Numbered from the stretch's first letter, positions 38,171 through 46,792 are shown. The stretch: DNA of 64,000 nt from Bogoriella caseilytica (GCF_003752405.1 NZ_RKHK01000001.1:2108001-2172000); one strand, 5' to 3'. A program made the numbers and translations. The notes: generated from the letters alone by a model not told the origin.

Positions 38171-39127
38171 GTGGCAGCACTTGAGCTCGCGGTCGAAGCG
38201 AGCAGCCTGACCAAGCAGTACAAAGACACCCTCGCCCTGAATGGCGTCGACCTCTCCGTGCCCCGGGGCAGCGTGCACGGGCTGCTCGGACCGAATGGGG
38301 CCGGGAAGACCACTGCCGTCCGGATCCTGACCACCCTGACTCGTCCCGACGGTGGCACCGCGCGGGTCGCCGGGTACGACGTCGTCACCCAAGCCCGCCA
38401 GGTCCGCCGCACCATCGGGCTGACGGGGCAACAGACGGCCGTGGACGACCTGCTCTCAGCGCGGCAGAATCTCACGATGTTCGGCCGGCTCTTCCGGCTC
38501 GACAAGGCCACCGCCCGCCGCCGGGCCGACGAGCTCCTGGAGATCTTCAGCCTCAGCGATGCGGCCGACCGCACACCGAAGAAGTTCTCCGGTGGGATGC
38601 GGCGCCGCCTCGATCTGGCAGCCAGCATGATCCTCGCCCCCCAGGTGCTCTTCCTCGATGAGCCCACCACGGGCCTGGATCCGGCCGGCCGCCGCGAGGT
38701 TTGGCAGACGGTTCGTGATCTCGCCGCGCAGGGCACCACGGTGCTGCTCACCACTCATTACCTGGACGAGGCCGATCAGCTGTGCGATCGGATCAGCGTG
38801 ATCAATCACGGCAAGAACTTCATCGAGGACACCCCCAGCGGGCTGAAGCGAAGGATCGGTGATGAGCGTTTGGAGGTCACGGTCGCCGACGCACAGAGCC
38901 TGACGGAGGTATCCGACCTCGTCCGCCGGGTGACCGGTGCCGCGGCGAGCGTCGACGAGCCGGCGGCAACTGTCACCGCCCCCGTGCCCGACGGCGTCGC
39001 AGCGCTGACCTCGGTGGCCGCCGAGCTCCGCACGCGAGATCTGGTGGTGGCCGACATCGGTTTGCGCCGACCCACGCTCGACGAGGCCTTCCTGCACCTG
39101 ACCAGCGATACGGAGGTTGCCCGATGA
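38171..39127 (+). CDS. ABC exporter ATPase, DrrA-like
   Basis: Nucleotide-binding subunit of an ABC-2-type exporter. 318 residues from GTG at 38171. Walker A GPNGAGKTT (40-48), Q-loop GLTGQQTAVDDLLSARQN, signature FSGGMRRRLDL (139-149), Walker B and D-loop VLFLDEPTTGLDP (159-171), H-loop LLTTHYLDEAD. The C-terminal ~90-residue extension is typical of daunorubicin-resistance DrrA-type proteins. The membrane partner overlaps by 4 bases. Substrate unknown; drug export is a family-level guess. Confidence 0.9.
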   Translation: MAALELAVEASSLTKQYKDTLALNGVDLSVPRGSVHGLLGPNGAGKTTAVRILTTLTRPDGGTARVAGYDVVTQARQVRRTIGLTGQQTAVDDLLSARQNLTMFGRLFRLDKATARRRADELLEIFSLSDAADRTPKKFSGGMRRRLDLAASMILAPQVLFLDEPTTGLDPAGRREVWQTVRDLAAQGTTVLLTTHYLDEADQLCDRISVINHGKNFIEDTPSGLKRRIGDERLEVTVADAQSLTEVSDLVRRVTGAAASVDEPAATVTAPVPDGVAALTSVAAELRTRDLVVADIGLRRPTLDEAFLHLTSDTEVAR

Positions 39128-39981
39128 CCGCCACAACCAGCTCCGCGCTCGAGGGGATTGCGGACACACCTGGCTCCCGCATGATCTGGGCGCTGCGAGA
39201 CTGCCGCACGATCGTGCTGCAGGAGTTCACACACATTTATCGCCAACCGGGCACCTTTGCCTGGCAGCTCGGCATGCCGGTGGTGATGGTGCTGATGTTC
39301 GTCTACGTTTTCGGCTCGGCCATGGACGTCACCGGTCAGGGCGCCGGTGAGGGCTACGTCGACTACGCCATGCCCGGCATGTTCGCCATGACGATGGCCT
39401 TCGGCTTCATGAACACCGCCTTCGAGGTGGTGTTGAAGAAGGAGAAAGGCTTCATGGACCGCTTCCGTTCCATGCCGATGGCCTCCTCGGCGGTGGTCAC
39501 CGGCCGTGGCGTGGCCGATGTGATCCACGCGGCCGTCGACCTGGCGATCATCGCCGGGCTCGCCCTGGCCATCGGCTGGAGATCCGGCGGTGGCCTCATG
39601 GAGACCCTGGCCGCCTTCGGCTTGTTGCTGTGGCTGCGCCTCGCGCTGATTTTCGTCGGCATCTACCTCGGGCTGCTGATCAGGACCACGGAGGTGGCCG
39701 GTTCGCTCTTCGCCGTGGCCTTCCCGCTGGGCTTCATCTCCTCGGTGTTCGCCCCGCCGGAAATGATGCCGGGGTGGCTCGGTGCCGTGGCGGCCTGGAA
39801 CCCGGTCTCCTCCACTGCCAATGCGATCCGCGAACTCTTCGCCACTCCCGGTGCCGGCCTGGGCGAGCCCAGCTACTGGATTGATGGTCACCCCATCGCC
39901 GGCGCACTCATCTGGCCACTGGTGATCATGGCAGTCTTCGTGCCGCTGGCAGTCCGGCAGTTCCAGAACCTCAGCCGTTGA
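39124..39981 (+). CDS. ABC-2-type exporter permease, DrrB-like
   Basis: Membrane partner of the preceding ATPase. 285 residues starting at the ATG of an ATGA overlap. An N-terminal cytoplasmic stretch is followed by about six hydrophobic segments, with the conserved ABC-2 motifs FMDRFRSMPMASSAVVTGR and FPLGFISSVFAPPEMMPGWL. 30 bases after its stop an IS481-family element begins, so its native terminator may have been displaced. Confidence 0.9.
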   Translation: MTATTSSALEGIADTPGSRMIWALRDCRTIVLQEFTHIYRQPGTFAWQLGMPVVMVLMFVYVFGSAMDVTGQGAGEGYVDYAMPGMFAMTMAFGFMNTAFEVVLKKEKGFMDRFRSMPMASSAVVTGRGVADVIHAAVDLAIIAGLALAIGWRSGGGLMETLAAFGLLLWLRLALIFVGIYLGLLIRTTEVAGSLFAVAFPLGFISSVFAPPEMMPGWLGAVAAWNPVSSTANAIRELFATPGAGLGEPSYWIDGHPIAGALIWPLVIMAVFVPLAVRQFQNLSR

Positions 39982-40014
39982 CCCCTGCCTGGCGGCACCA
40001 CGACTGCCCTCTAG

Positions 40015-41103
40015 GTGTACCCGGTCATCACGTTGGTGACAGGCGGCTGATCGGGGGCTTGCCTCCGAGTGAGCTATGGCGGCGTTCAGTGTTGTAGTGC
40101 TCGAGCCAGGGTGCAAGGGCGGCGGATCGGGAGGTGCTGGTGGTGAAGTTCTGCCGGTAGGCCCACTCGGTGGCGAGGGTGCGGTTGAGTCGTTCTACCT
40201 TCCCGTTCTGCCAGGGGCAGTGAGGCTTGATGAACTTCTGCGTGGCTCCTAGCTCGGCGCAGGCCTGCTTGACGTCGTTGGAGTGCCGGTAGGCGAACGC
40301 GTTGTCCGTCATGACGCGCTCGATCCTGGTGATGCCCTTTGCGGCGAAGTAGGCCGCAGCCCGTCTGAGGAATCCGGCGCAGGTGGCGCCCTTCTCGTCG
40401 GGCAGGATCTCGCAGTAGGCCAGCCGGGAGTGATCGTCCACCAGTGAGTGGACGTAGTCGTAGCCGATCTTGCCGCGTCTCATCTTCGCCGCCTGGGTCG
40501 CGGCGCGGCCGTTGGCGCGCCAGCCGCCGCCGTCGGGGATCCTGCCGAGCTTCTTGACGTCCATGTGGACCAGCTCGCCGGGGCGCTGGCGCTCGTAGCG
40601 GGTTGCGGTGTGTTTCGAGGAGCGGATCACCTCGCCGGTCATGGGGTCGCACTCACGCAGGTAGGGCACGCGGTGGCGGCGCAGGATGCGTGACACCGTC
40701 CGTGGCGCGACGCCGACTTTGGGGCTCAGCACGTCAGGGCCCTGGCGATGCTCGGCCCGAGCGGTGAGCACCGTCTGCTCGACCTCTTGCGGCGTCTTGG
40801 TCGGCATCGTGTGCGGCCGCGAGGAGCGGGTCTGAAGCCCTGGCTCGCCCTCGGTGGCGTACCGGTCGATCCAGGTCTTGACGCATTTGCGTGAGACGCC
40901 CATGGCGGCGGCGATGTGGGCTTGCTTCCAGCCGGCCTGGTAGCGCTGGACGATCAGCAGGCGGCCGTGGACGGTGAGACGGGCACTACGGTGGGACACG
41001 AGAACCTCTGGGTTGGAGTGGGCCTTCGACAAGCCACATCCCACCCGGAGGTTCTCCATCGTTCAAACCACCACGCTGCTACCAACCTCATGACCGGGTA
41101 CAC
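40015..41103 (-). mobile_element. IS481-family insertion sequence (1089 bp)
   Basis: Terminal inverted repeats of 23 bp (40015-40037 and 41081-41103) match at 21 positions and start with GTGTACCCGGTCAT. Both ends abut CTAG (40011-40014, 41104-41107), the core of the known IS481 target NCTAGN. The outer bases differ (TCTAGG left, CCTAGA right), so the target duplication is not exact. A single intact transposase gene fills the element. The right end lies only 13 bases before the hydrolase start. Confidence 0.93.
40028..41059 (-). CDS. IS481-family transposase
   Basis: DDE recombinase moving the surrounding element. 343 residues. The N-terminal HTH (about 28-75: RLLIVQRYQAGWKQAHIAAAMGVSRKCVKTWIDRY) binds the repeats. 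The integrase core shows the catalytic D in VHMDVKKLGRIPDGGG, the second D in VMTDNAFAYR and the E in NGKVERLNRTLATEWAYRQ, so it appears intact. It has its own TGA stop inside the element, unlike the related transposase at 54.4 kb. Confidence 0.95.
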   Translation of the reverse strand: MENLRVGCGLSKAHSNPEVLVSHRSARLTVHGRLLIVQRYQAGWKQAHIAAAMGVSRKCVKTWIDRYATEGEPGLQTRSSRPHTMPTKTPQEVEQTVLTARAEHRQGPDVLSPKVGVAPRTVSRILRRHRVPYLRECDPMTGEVIRSSKHTATRYERQRPGELVHMDVKKLGRIPDGGGWRANGRAATQAAKMRRGKIGYDYVHSLVDDHSRLAYCEILPDEKGATCAGFLRRAAAYFAAKGITRIERVMTDNAFAYRHSNDVKQACAELGATQKFIKPHCPWQNGKVERLNRTLATEWAYRQNFTTSTSRSAALAPWLEHYNTERRHSSLGGKPPISRLSPT

Positions 41104-41116
41104 CTAGACTGCGGGG

Positions 41117-41866
41117 GTGCGCCCAGCGGTCGTTCTCGTTCACGGAATCCGGATCTCTGCGACGCAGTGGGCGCCCCAGCGTGAGGTCTTGCGCCGGGCG
41201 GGCATTCCGCACCGTGCGCCGGACCTTCCCGGCCACGGCAGAAGGCGCGGGGAGCCCTTCACGATCGCCGCTGCCCGCCAGGCCATCGAGGACGCCGTGT
41301 CCGCATTGCGCGCAGAACACCCGGGTGCGCCCATCGCCGTCGTCGGGATGTCGATGGGCGGCTACCTCACCCTGAACTGGGCCGCCTGGACCGAGTATCC
41401 ACCCGCTGCGGTGCTGGCGGCCGGGTGCGGTACGCAACCTCAGGGCTCCGGCCTCGAGCTCTACCGCAGGGTCGCACGCGTCCTGTCCCGGCGGCGCAGC
41501 GGCGGTGAGGCCGTCTCGAATGCCATGGCGAGGGTGTTCCTCCCGAGATCCGGTCAGGAGGCACTTCTCCAGGGCGGTGTGGCGGTGGAGGTGATGGAGC
41601 CGGCGCTCGAGCAGATGGGCACCGTGGACACTCACGCCGACGTCGCGAGCATCGACGTGCCCATCTGGTTCGTGAACGGCCGCTGGGACCACTTCCGGAT
41701 CCACGAGCGCCGCTTCCTCCTCGCCGCGCACGACGGGCATCTCGTCATCGTGCCGGGCGCTCACCACCTGGTCTCGCTGGTGCGACCGGTGGCCTTCAGC
41801 CGGATCATGCTGCGCTTCCTCGACGAGGTCGAGCGCCAGGATGCGTCTGGCGGCCGGGGATCTTGA
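41117..41866 (+). CDS. alpha/beta-hydrolase
   Basis: Serine hydrolase of the alpha/beta fold, 249 residues from GTG at 41117. VLVHGIRISATQW gives the oxyanion-hole HG, GMSMGG contains the nucleophile S79, the acid is probably D in NGRWDHFRIH, and the His is in PGAHHLVSL. Substrate unknown. The IS ends 13 bases upstream; TAGACT (41105-41110), partly from the CTAG target, could be a -10 box for a leaderless mRNA beginning at the GTG. The last ~75 bases are duplicated in the scar at 42.6 kb. Confidence 0.8.
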   Translation: MRPAVVLVHGIRISATQWAPQREVLRRAGIPHRAPDLPGHGRRRGEPFTIAAARQAIEDAVSALRAEHPGAPIAVVGMSMGGYLTLNWAAWTEYPPAAVLAAGCGTQPQGSGLELYRRVARVLSRRRSGGEAVSNAMARVFLPRSGQEALLQGGVAVEVMEPALEQMGTVDTHADVASIDVPIWFVNGRWDHFRIHERRFLLAAHDGHLVIVPGAHHLVSLVRPVAFSRIMLRFLDEVERQDASGGRGS

Positions 41867-41915
41867 GACGTCGGCCGCCCCGTGCGCGCCGGGAGACCGA
41901 GGCGAAGCCCCCAGC

Positions 41916-42482
41916 TCAGGCGAGCCGGCGCACGTACCTCCGGCAGACGTAGACCCTCCGGTAGCGACGCCGGAGCTCGGCTTCCTGATCCAGGTTGGCG
42001 TGGGCGAAGGCCCGCACGGGAGCGCTGAGGCCCGCCGGTGAGGTGAAGCCCGCGGAATCGTCGTCGTGCTCCTTGTGCACGTGCAGATAGTGCTGCTCCG
42101 CCGTGAACCCCTGCGTCGCGTACCACCGGTTGCTCGCGACGTCCTCGCGGGTCCAGGCATCGATGGCGGTGACCTGGTGCGCCTCGAGGTGACCGAGGGC
42201 GCGGGCAAGCAGTGCGGTGGCGATGCCACGGCCGTGATGGTCGGGATGGACCGCGACCGTGTCGATCGTGGCCAACTCGCCCTCGATCTCGACGTCGAGA
42301 ATCCCGAGCACCTCACCGGCGCGCACCGCCACCAGCGCGATGGCCGGCTCAACCAGGTCCTGCCGGCTCGGGCGGACGTCGTCGTAGTACTGGGTGCCGA
42401 GGAAGGCCAGCGCCCGGCACCGCAGCCAGCTCGGCTCATCCTCGGTGGTGTAGGTGCGCAGCGTGACCTCGGGGATGCTCAT
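41916..42482 (-). CDS. GNAT-family N-acetyltransferase
   Basis: Acetyl-CoA-dependent acetyltransferase, 188 residues from ATG at 42482. Motif A (VAVHPDHHGRGIATALL, about 77-91) binds acetyl-CoA; a YATQGF segment near 120 is motif B. The C-terminal ~55 residues are Arg-rich. The start is chosen because the fold begins at once (EVTLRTYTTEDEPSWL); 12 more in-frame codons exist upstream. Substrate unknown. Convergent with the hydrolase. Confidence 0.82.
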   Translation of the reverse strand: MSIPEVTLRTYTTEDEPSWLRCRALAFLGTQYYDDVRPSRQDLVEPAIALVAVRAGEVLGILDVEIEGELATIDTVAVHPDHHGRGIATALLARALGHLEAHQVTAIDAWTREDVASNRWYATQGFTAEQHYLHVHKEHDDDSAGFTSPAGLSAPVRAFAHANLDQEAELRRRYRRVYVCRRYVRRLA

Positions 42483-42884
42483 CGCTGCAGCTTCGCCGGT
42501 GCGTGCGCAGTGCGACAAGACTTTTTCGGCCGGCGTTACTCCCGCAGATCCCAGGCGCGCACGCCACCGGTGATGCCGGCTGAGTTGGGCACCACGACGA
42601 CGTCATCTCCGAGGCGCTGGAGCACCTGGTCTCGCTGGTGCGACCGGTGGCCTTCGGCCGGATCATGCTGCGCTTCCTGGACGAGGTTGAGCGCCTGGCG
42701 CCCCCGCGCGCCGCGGCGTCCTGACACGCCGGCAAGTCCGTGCGCTCTGCTGGTCGGCGAGACCTGACAATGCATGAGGAGGGTAAGGTGATGGCCACGT
42801 CATGGCCGACGTGGAGGCCACTCACACAGGCTTCTCCAGGCCACGTACGAGATGCGACGCTCCGTTGATCTCCGGAGAGCACCG
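42483..42884. other. 402-base region between the GNAT and LuxR genes
   Basis: The region holds the chimeric scar at 42537-42698 (own entry) and otherwise no gene. About 120 bases at 42740-42884 are the upstream region of the LuxR gene; no clear promoter is seen. Confidence 0.6.
42537..42698. pseudogene. chimeric scar: ROK-kinase 3' end joined to hydrolase 3' end
   Basis: Bases 42537-42628 match 48922-49013, the last 30 codons of the ROK gene (minus strand), with 5 mismatches in 92 bp, all synonymous. Bases 42623-42698 match 41765-41840, the hydrolase C terminus (plus strand), with 4 mismatches in 76 bp. The two pieces share the 6-base joint CACCTG. Read outward from the joint, each piece runs to its own C terminus. 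The structure is what a deletion between two divergent genes would leave. Neither half can be functional. Confidence 0.9.
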
Positions 42885-45386
42885 ATGACCTCCAGGTCCG
42901 AACCCCTCGTTATGCCCCCCGCTGTGCCCGTGACCTCAGTGCGCGCTGGTCGGCGTCAGATAGAGGATCTCCTCCATCCGTTGCTCGAAGAAGGTGGCCC
43001 GCCTCGAGCCGTTGTGCTTCTGGCCGAACCGGGCCATGGCGCACGGAGCATAGCGACTGTGCGCGTACCCGCTGTACTCCCGGGCGCCCGCCTGGTGAGG
43101 GGGGCCTGGCATCCGAGCGCTGCAGTCCAGGTGGCTGGCGGACCCGAGGATCTGCCCGGTCACCCGCCGCCGGCGGGGAGGCCTTTGACAGCGCTGGTCG
43201 TGGCTTGCCGGCGCCTGGACGAGCTTCCGGTCTGGCTGCGCTCCAGTGGACGTCTGCGGATGGAGGTCTTGGCGGTGGGTGCCCTGTCCCTGGCCGAGCT
43301 CCACGATTTCTGCGCCGCCCGCCTCGGCGGCCCGATCGACCTGTCCGCCGCGCATCAGTTCGGGAGCGCCGCTGGTTTCGTCCCAGGCACGCTCGCCTGG
43401 TTGCTCGACGAGGCACGGCGGGCCGGGGCACTGGCGTTGGTCGGTACCTCCTGGCGGCTCGTGTCCCCGCTCGAGGATGTCGTCAGAGGCCGGGCGCGCG
43501 CCTTCCTCTCCGGCATCGATCCAGCCACGGCAGGCACGCTCCACCGTCTCGCCCTGACGGAGCCCTCCCCACCCCAGGCCTTCGCAGCCGGGGAGCAGAA
43601 AGTACTGGACTGGTTGCTCGAGACCGCCATGGCCCGCCGACGGGAGGACGGCCGTTTCGCCTTCCGCGCCCCCGCCCTCGCGGCTGCTCTGCGTGCGCTG
43701 GCCCCGGAGGAGCTGACCGCCCAGACCCATCGCGCTGCACTTGCCGCAGGTCGGGCAACGCCACCGGCCGTCTGCTGGGCGCTGCGTCACGGTGAGGAGC
43801 TTCCCGATCATGTGGTGGACGCCGCCGTGACGGGTGCGCTCGAGGCCCACCAGTGGGCCACGGTCGTCGAGCTCATCGAGCATGCGCTCGCCACTGTCCC
43901 CGAGCCGTGCCGCGCGGTCAGCCTTCATCTCCGTGCGGTTCTCGCCTGGCGCTTCCTTTCCGATACTGAGGAGGCGCAGGCCCACCTCCACGCGGCGGCA
44001 GCGCTGACCTCCGGGCTCGCGCCCGCTGATGCGGAGTGGGCGTCCGTGCAAGTGGCCATCGCCCGCGCGGAGCTGCTGCATGCTCAACACAGCGATCCCG
44101 ACGCCGCGCTGGATGTCCTCGAGGAGGCCGCGGCCGGACACCTGAGCCCAGCGTCGCGTGCCGAACTGGTGGCGCACCGGATCTTGAACCTGACCTTCGC
44201 AGGGCGGCACGCGCACGCCACGGCAGTCCTGGACGAGGTCCGAGACGAGCTGCAGTCCATGCCGCGAGGGCTTCGCCTCCGTCTGCGGATCGCCGAATCC
44301 CATCACCTCGTCGCGGCCGGCCGCCCATTGCAGGCTCTCAGGGGCATGGCGCGCGCCGGCGCGTTCGCGAAGATCTTGAGACACGACGACCCCTGGGCCG
44401 ACGAAGAGTTGCGCAGTACCTACGTGGCGTGCGCGTGGGCCAGTGATGGCCCCGCCGCGCATCCGCAGCTCATGCGCTACCTCGACCAAGCTGCGGACGG
44501 CGAGGCGCGCCCGGACAGCGTGATCTTCCATCTCATCCGAGCTACAGCCGCTGTGCACGAGGGGAGGATCGCGGAAGCGCACCAAATTGCGGAGATGGCA
44601 GAAACGGCAGCCCGCGACGCTGACGCCACGGGCATGGCGCGAGCGCTTCTCGCTCTCCTAGCACAGACCTCCGCGCTGCTCGGGCGCCGTGGGGCGAGTA
44701 GCGAGCATTTCGCCCGCGCCATCACCGTGCCGGTGCGTTCCAGCGCTGTCGTCGAGGGTGCCGTCCAGGCTCACCTGGCGGCGGCGCGTCTGCTGACCGG
44801 AAACGACTCTCGCGCCACCCTCCTGATGGAGACTGCACGCGAGTTCACCCGCCAGGGGCACGCGGGCCTCGCGGCCGAGGTGCTCCACTCAGGCGTCCGC
44901 TTTGGCCGGCGCCGCGCGGCAGCGGCGTTGCTGAAGATCGGTCCGGGCTTGGACGGCACCCTGCACGGACTGCGCACCGCGCACGCGCAGGCGGTACTGG
45001 ACAGCGACGGCCTCGGCCTCCTCGAGGTTGCCAGCGGTTTTGAGTCGGCAGGCCTGCGACTGCTCGCCCTGGAGAGCTGGGCCCTGGCGGCGCACCTCGA
45101 GGAGGCGCCCGACGCCGTTCGCCGTCGCGCTCACCTCGAGGTGCAGCGTGAGGTCAGCGCGCTGGACCTGAGCACTCATCCGTTGCTCAGACCGCTCATG
45201 GCGTCCTCGCTGTCCGGGACACTGACCAGGCGGGAACAGGAGATCGCCACCCTCATCGCCTCGGGCTTGTCCAACGAGGACATCGCCTTGCGCCTCGGGC
45301 TCTCCCGGCGCACGGTAGAGGGCCACATCGGCCGGCTCTACCGCAAGAACGGACTCACCCGCCGCGCCCCGGCGCGTCGCCGCTGA
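42885..45386 (+). CDS. large LuxR-family regulator (LAL/MalT-like, degenerate P-loop)
   Basis: Transcription regulator, 833 residues from ATG at 42885 (CCGGAGAG upstream; an in-frame ATG at 42852 lacks a site). The C terminus is a LuxR HTH: LTRREQEIATLIASGLSNEDIALRLGLSRRTVEGHIGRLYRKNGL. The N-terminal part resembles the ATPase of LAL regulators, but the P-loop position reads LLAEPGHGARSIA without the usual GKS/GKT lysine, so ATP binding is doubtful. The long middle is Ala/Leu-rich helical repeat, TPR-like. It directly precedes, in the same direction, the SipW cassette, so may control it. Confidence 0.85.
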   Translation: MTSRSEPLVMPPAVPVTSVRAGRRQIEDLLHPLLEEGGPPRAVVLLAEPGHGARSIATVRVPAVLPGARLVRGAWHPSAAVQVAGGPEDLPGHPPPAGRPLTALVVACRRLDELPVWLRSSGRLRMEVLAVGALSLAELHDFCAARLGGPIDLSAAHQFGSAAGFVPGTLAWLLDEARRAGALALVGTSWRLVSPLEDVVRGRARAFLSGIDPATAGTLHRLALTEPSPPQAFAAGEQKVLDWLLETAMARRREDGRFAFRAPALAAALRALAPEELTAQTHRAALAAGRATPPAVCWALRHGEELPDHVVDAAVTGALEAHQWATVVELIEHALATVPEPCRAVSLHLRAVLAWRFLSDTEEAQAHLHAAAALTSGLAPADAEWASVQVAIARAELLHAQHSDPDAALDVLEEAAAGHLSPASRAELVAHRILNLTFAGRHAHATAVLDEVRDELQSMPRGLRLRLRIAESHHLVAAGRPLQALRGMARAGAFAKILRHDDPWADEELRSTYVACAWASDGPAAHPQLMRYLDQAADGEARPDSVIFHLIRATAAVHEGRIAEAHQIAEMAETAARDADATGMARALLALLAQTSALLGRRGASSEHFARAITVPVRSSAVVEGAVQAHLAAARLLTGNDSRATLLMETAREFTRQGHAGLAAEVLHSGVRFGRRRAAAALLKIGPGLDGTLHGLRTAHAQAVLDSDGLGLLEVASGFESAGLRLLALESWALAAHLEEAPDAVRRRAHLEVQREVSALDLSTHPLLRPLMASSLSGTLTRREQEIATLIASGLSNEDIALRLGLSRRTVEGHIGRLYRKNGLTRRAPARRR

Positions 45387-45439
45387 GGGACCTCAGCGCG
45401 CTCCGTTCACCGGCGGAAAATCAGGTGTGTAGCACGCTG

Positions 45440-45467
45440 TTGGCCGTGCGGGCGCGGCTTCTAGATT
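45440..45467 (+). promoter_or_regulatory. possible promoter of the SipW cassette
   Basis: TTGGCC (45440-45445) and TAGATT (45462-45467) with 16-bp spacing, 63 bases before the first cassette gene. The LuxR product is an obvious candidate regulator; no palindromic site was recognised. Confidence 0.42.
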
Positions 45468-45529
45468 CGCTGGCAGGGCCGGGTTTCGTGGCCCACTTCT
45501 CCCGTGTGCGACAGACAGGATCCCGAAAC

Positions 45530-46132
45530 ATGCCCGCTCACATCCAGGAATTAGAGCCCCCTGTGCACGGCTCGCCACGCCGCCGTCGTGCGGTCGTCGC
45601 CATCGCGATCCCGGCGGCCGCAGCTGCTGTCGTGTGGGGCGGTCTTGGTGCGACCAGCGCGTTCTTCACCTCCGAAGCCACGGTCACGGGCCAGACCGTG
45701 GGCGCGGCAACCGTCCAGATCGCGGCCGGTGTCAGCGAGGCCTCCTCGCCGATCGAGGTCACCGACCTGCTCCCCGGTGACAACGCAGCGGCGAGTATCG
45801 ACATCGACAACACCGGCACCGCCGCCGTCTACTACTCGATCGCACTGCCACTCACCGGCGCCGGCTCCGATCTCGACGACAGTCTGGACGTCACCGTCAC
45901 AGTTGGCTCCGTCACGGAGACGAGGTCGCTGTCGGCCTGGCAGGGTGGCCTCCTCCAGATCGGTGAGCCCCTGGACGCCGAGGACACTGCCACCGCGGAC
46001 CTCACCATTTCGCTGCCCGAGACGGCCGGCAACGCCTTGCAGGGCGCGTCGACGGAGTTCTCGGCGGAGATCGTCGCGATCCAGGAACGCAACACGCCGG
46101 CCCCGACTGCCGGCTGGACCAGCGATGACTGA
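45530..46132 (+). CDS. TasA/CalY-like secreted protein with SipW-type signal
   Basis: Probable secreted surface or fibre-type protein. 200 residues from ATG at 45530. A cytoplasmic RRRRAV precedes a hydrophobic segment and GGLGATSAFFTSEATVTG, which fits the SipW-dependent signal pattern (G-x-T-x-A-x-F). The mature part is beta-rich with ITDLLPGD-like VTDLLPGDNAAASIDIDNTGTAAVYYSI, as in camelysin/TasA proteins. It ends WTSDD-TGA; the same frame stays open downstream through an LPVTG signal (see next gene). Its dedicated peptidase is probably the product at 48414. Confidence 0.75.
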   Translation: MPAHIQELEPPVHGSPRRRRAVVAIAIPAAAAAVVWGGLGATSAFFTSEATVTGQTVGAATVQIAAGVSEASSPIEVTDLLPGDNAAASIDIDNTGTAAVYYSIALPLTGAGSDLDDSLDVTVTVGSVTETRSLSAWQGGLLQIGEPLDAEDTATADLTISLPETAGNALQGASTEFSAEIVAIQERNTPAPTAGWTSDD

Positions 46133-46162
46133 CGTGCGAGCCAGGCGGAACCGAGGCGACGC

Positions 46163-46792
46163 ATGACACCGGAGGTGTGCACGGTCACGATAGGCGGGTC
46201 TCCGTGGCCAGAGGCCCTCCCGGTGACGGGTGCGTCAGTGCCAGGGGGACTGCTGGCAGCCGCCGTGGTGCTGATCGCTGGCGGTGTGCTCTTCCTGCTC
46301 GCCGTCCGGCGTGCCCGGCAACGCGGCAGCGCCGAAGCGACGGGGGACGTGCCGCGGGCGCTCACAGTCCTGGTCCTCGTGGTCGGTCTCGGGCTCGGGA
46401 TGCAGGCTATGGTCGCACCGTCCGCCACCGCTGCGGCACCGGTTTTGGACTACGACGAAGGCTGCACTCTGATCACGGTCGATGGCATCGACATGCCCCC
46501 GGCGACCGACCTGCTCCCCGGGGACACCACCACCGTCTTGACCGCAGAGGTCACCAACCTATTCGAGGAGACAATCGAAGTCTCCGCCGTGGCGATTCTC
46601 CCGGAGAGCGCTGACGAGACCGCGCCGTTCGCTCTCAGCACTCTCGTCGGGCACCACGCTCAGCCCCTGCTTCTGGCTCCCGGTCAGGTAACCACCGTTT
46701 CGGTGGCACTCACCTTCCCCACCGGTGCGGGCAATGAAGTCCAAGAGGCAGGCGCCCCCCTGGTACTGACGATCACAGGAGCCCAAGTATGA
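46163..46792 (+). CDS. membrane/secreted TasA-like protein with N-terminal LPVTG segment
   Basis: 209 residues from ATG at 46163. Unusual order: LPVTG (about 20-24), a membrane helix and RRARQR tail (a complete sortase-type signal), then a second hydrophobic segment ending VAPSATAAA like a signal peptide. A beta-type domain follows with ATDLLPGDTTTV, echoing the DLLPGD of the preceding protein. A GTG at 46349 (after CGGGGGAC) could be the true start, giving an ordinary secreted protein and leaving the LPVTG segment orphaned. It is in the same frame as the upstream gene, separated by one TGA and 10 sense codons. Overlaps the next gene by ATGA. Confidence 0.65.
   Translation: MTPEVCTVTIGGSPWPEALPVTGASVPGGLLAAAVVLIAGGVLFLLAVRRARQRGSAEATGDVPRALTVLVLVVGLGLGMQAMVAPSATAAAPVLDYDEGCTLITVDGIDMPPATDLLPGDTTTVLTAEVTNLFEETIEVSAVAILPESADETAPFALSTLVGHHAQPLLLAPGQVTTVSVALTFPTGAGNEVQEAGAPLVLTITGAQV

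Noticed and set aside
46130-46132. TGA as selenocysteine codon
   Set aside because: No SECIS-like hairpin was recognised after it and the protein family is not a redox enzyme; nonsense or readthrough is simpler.
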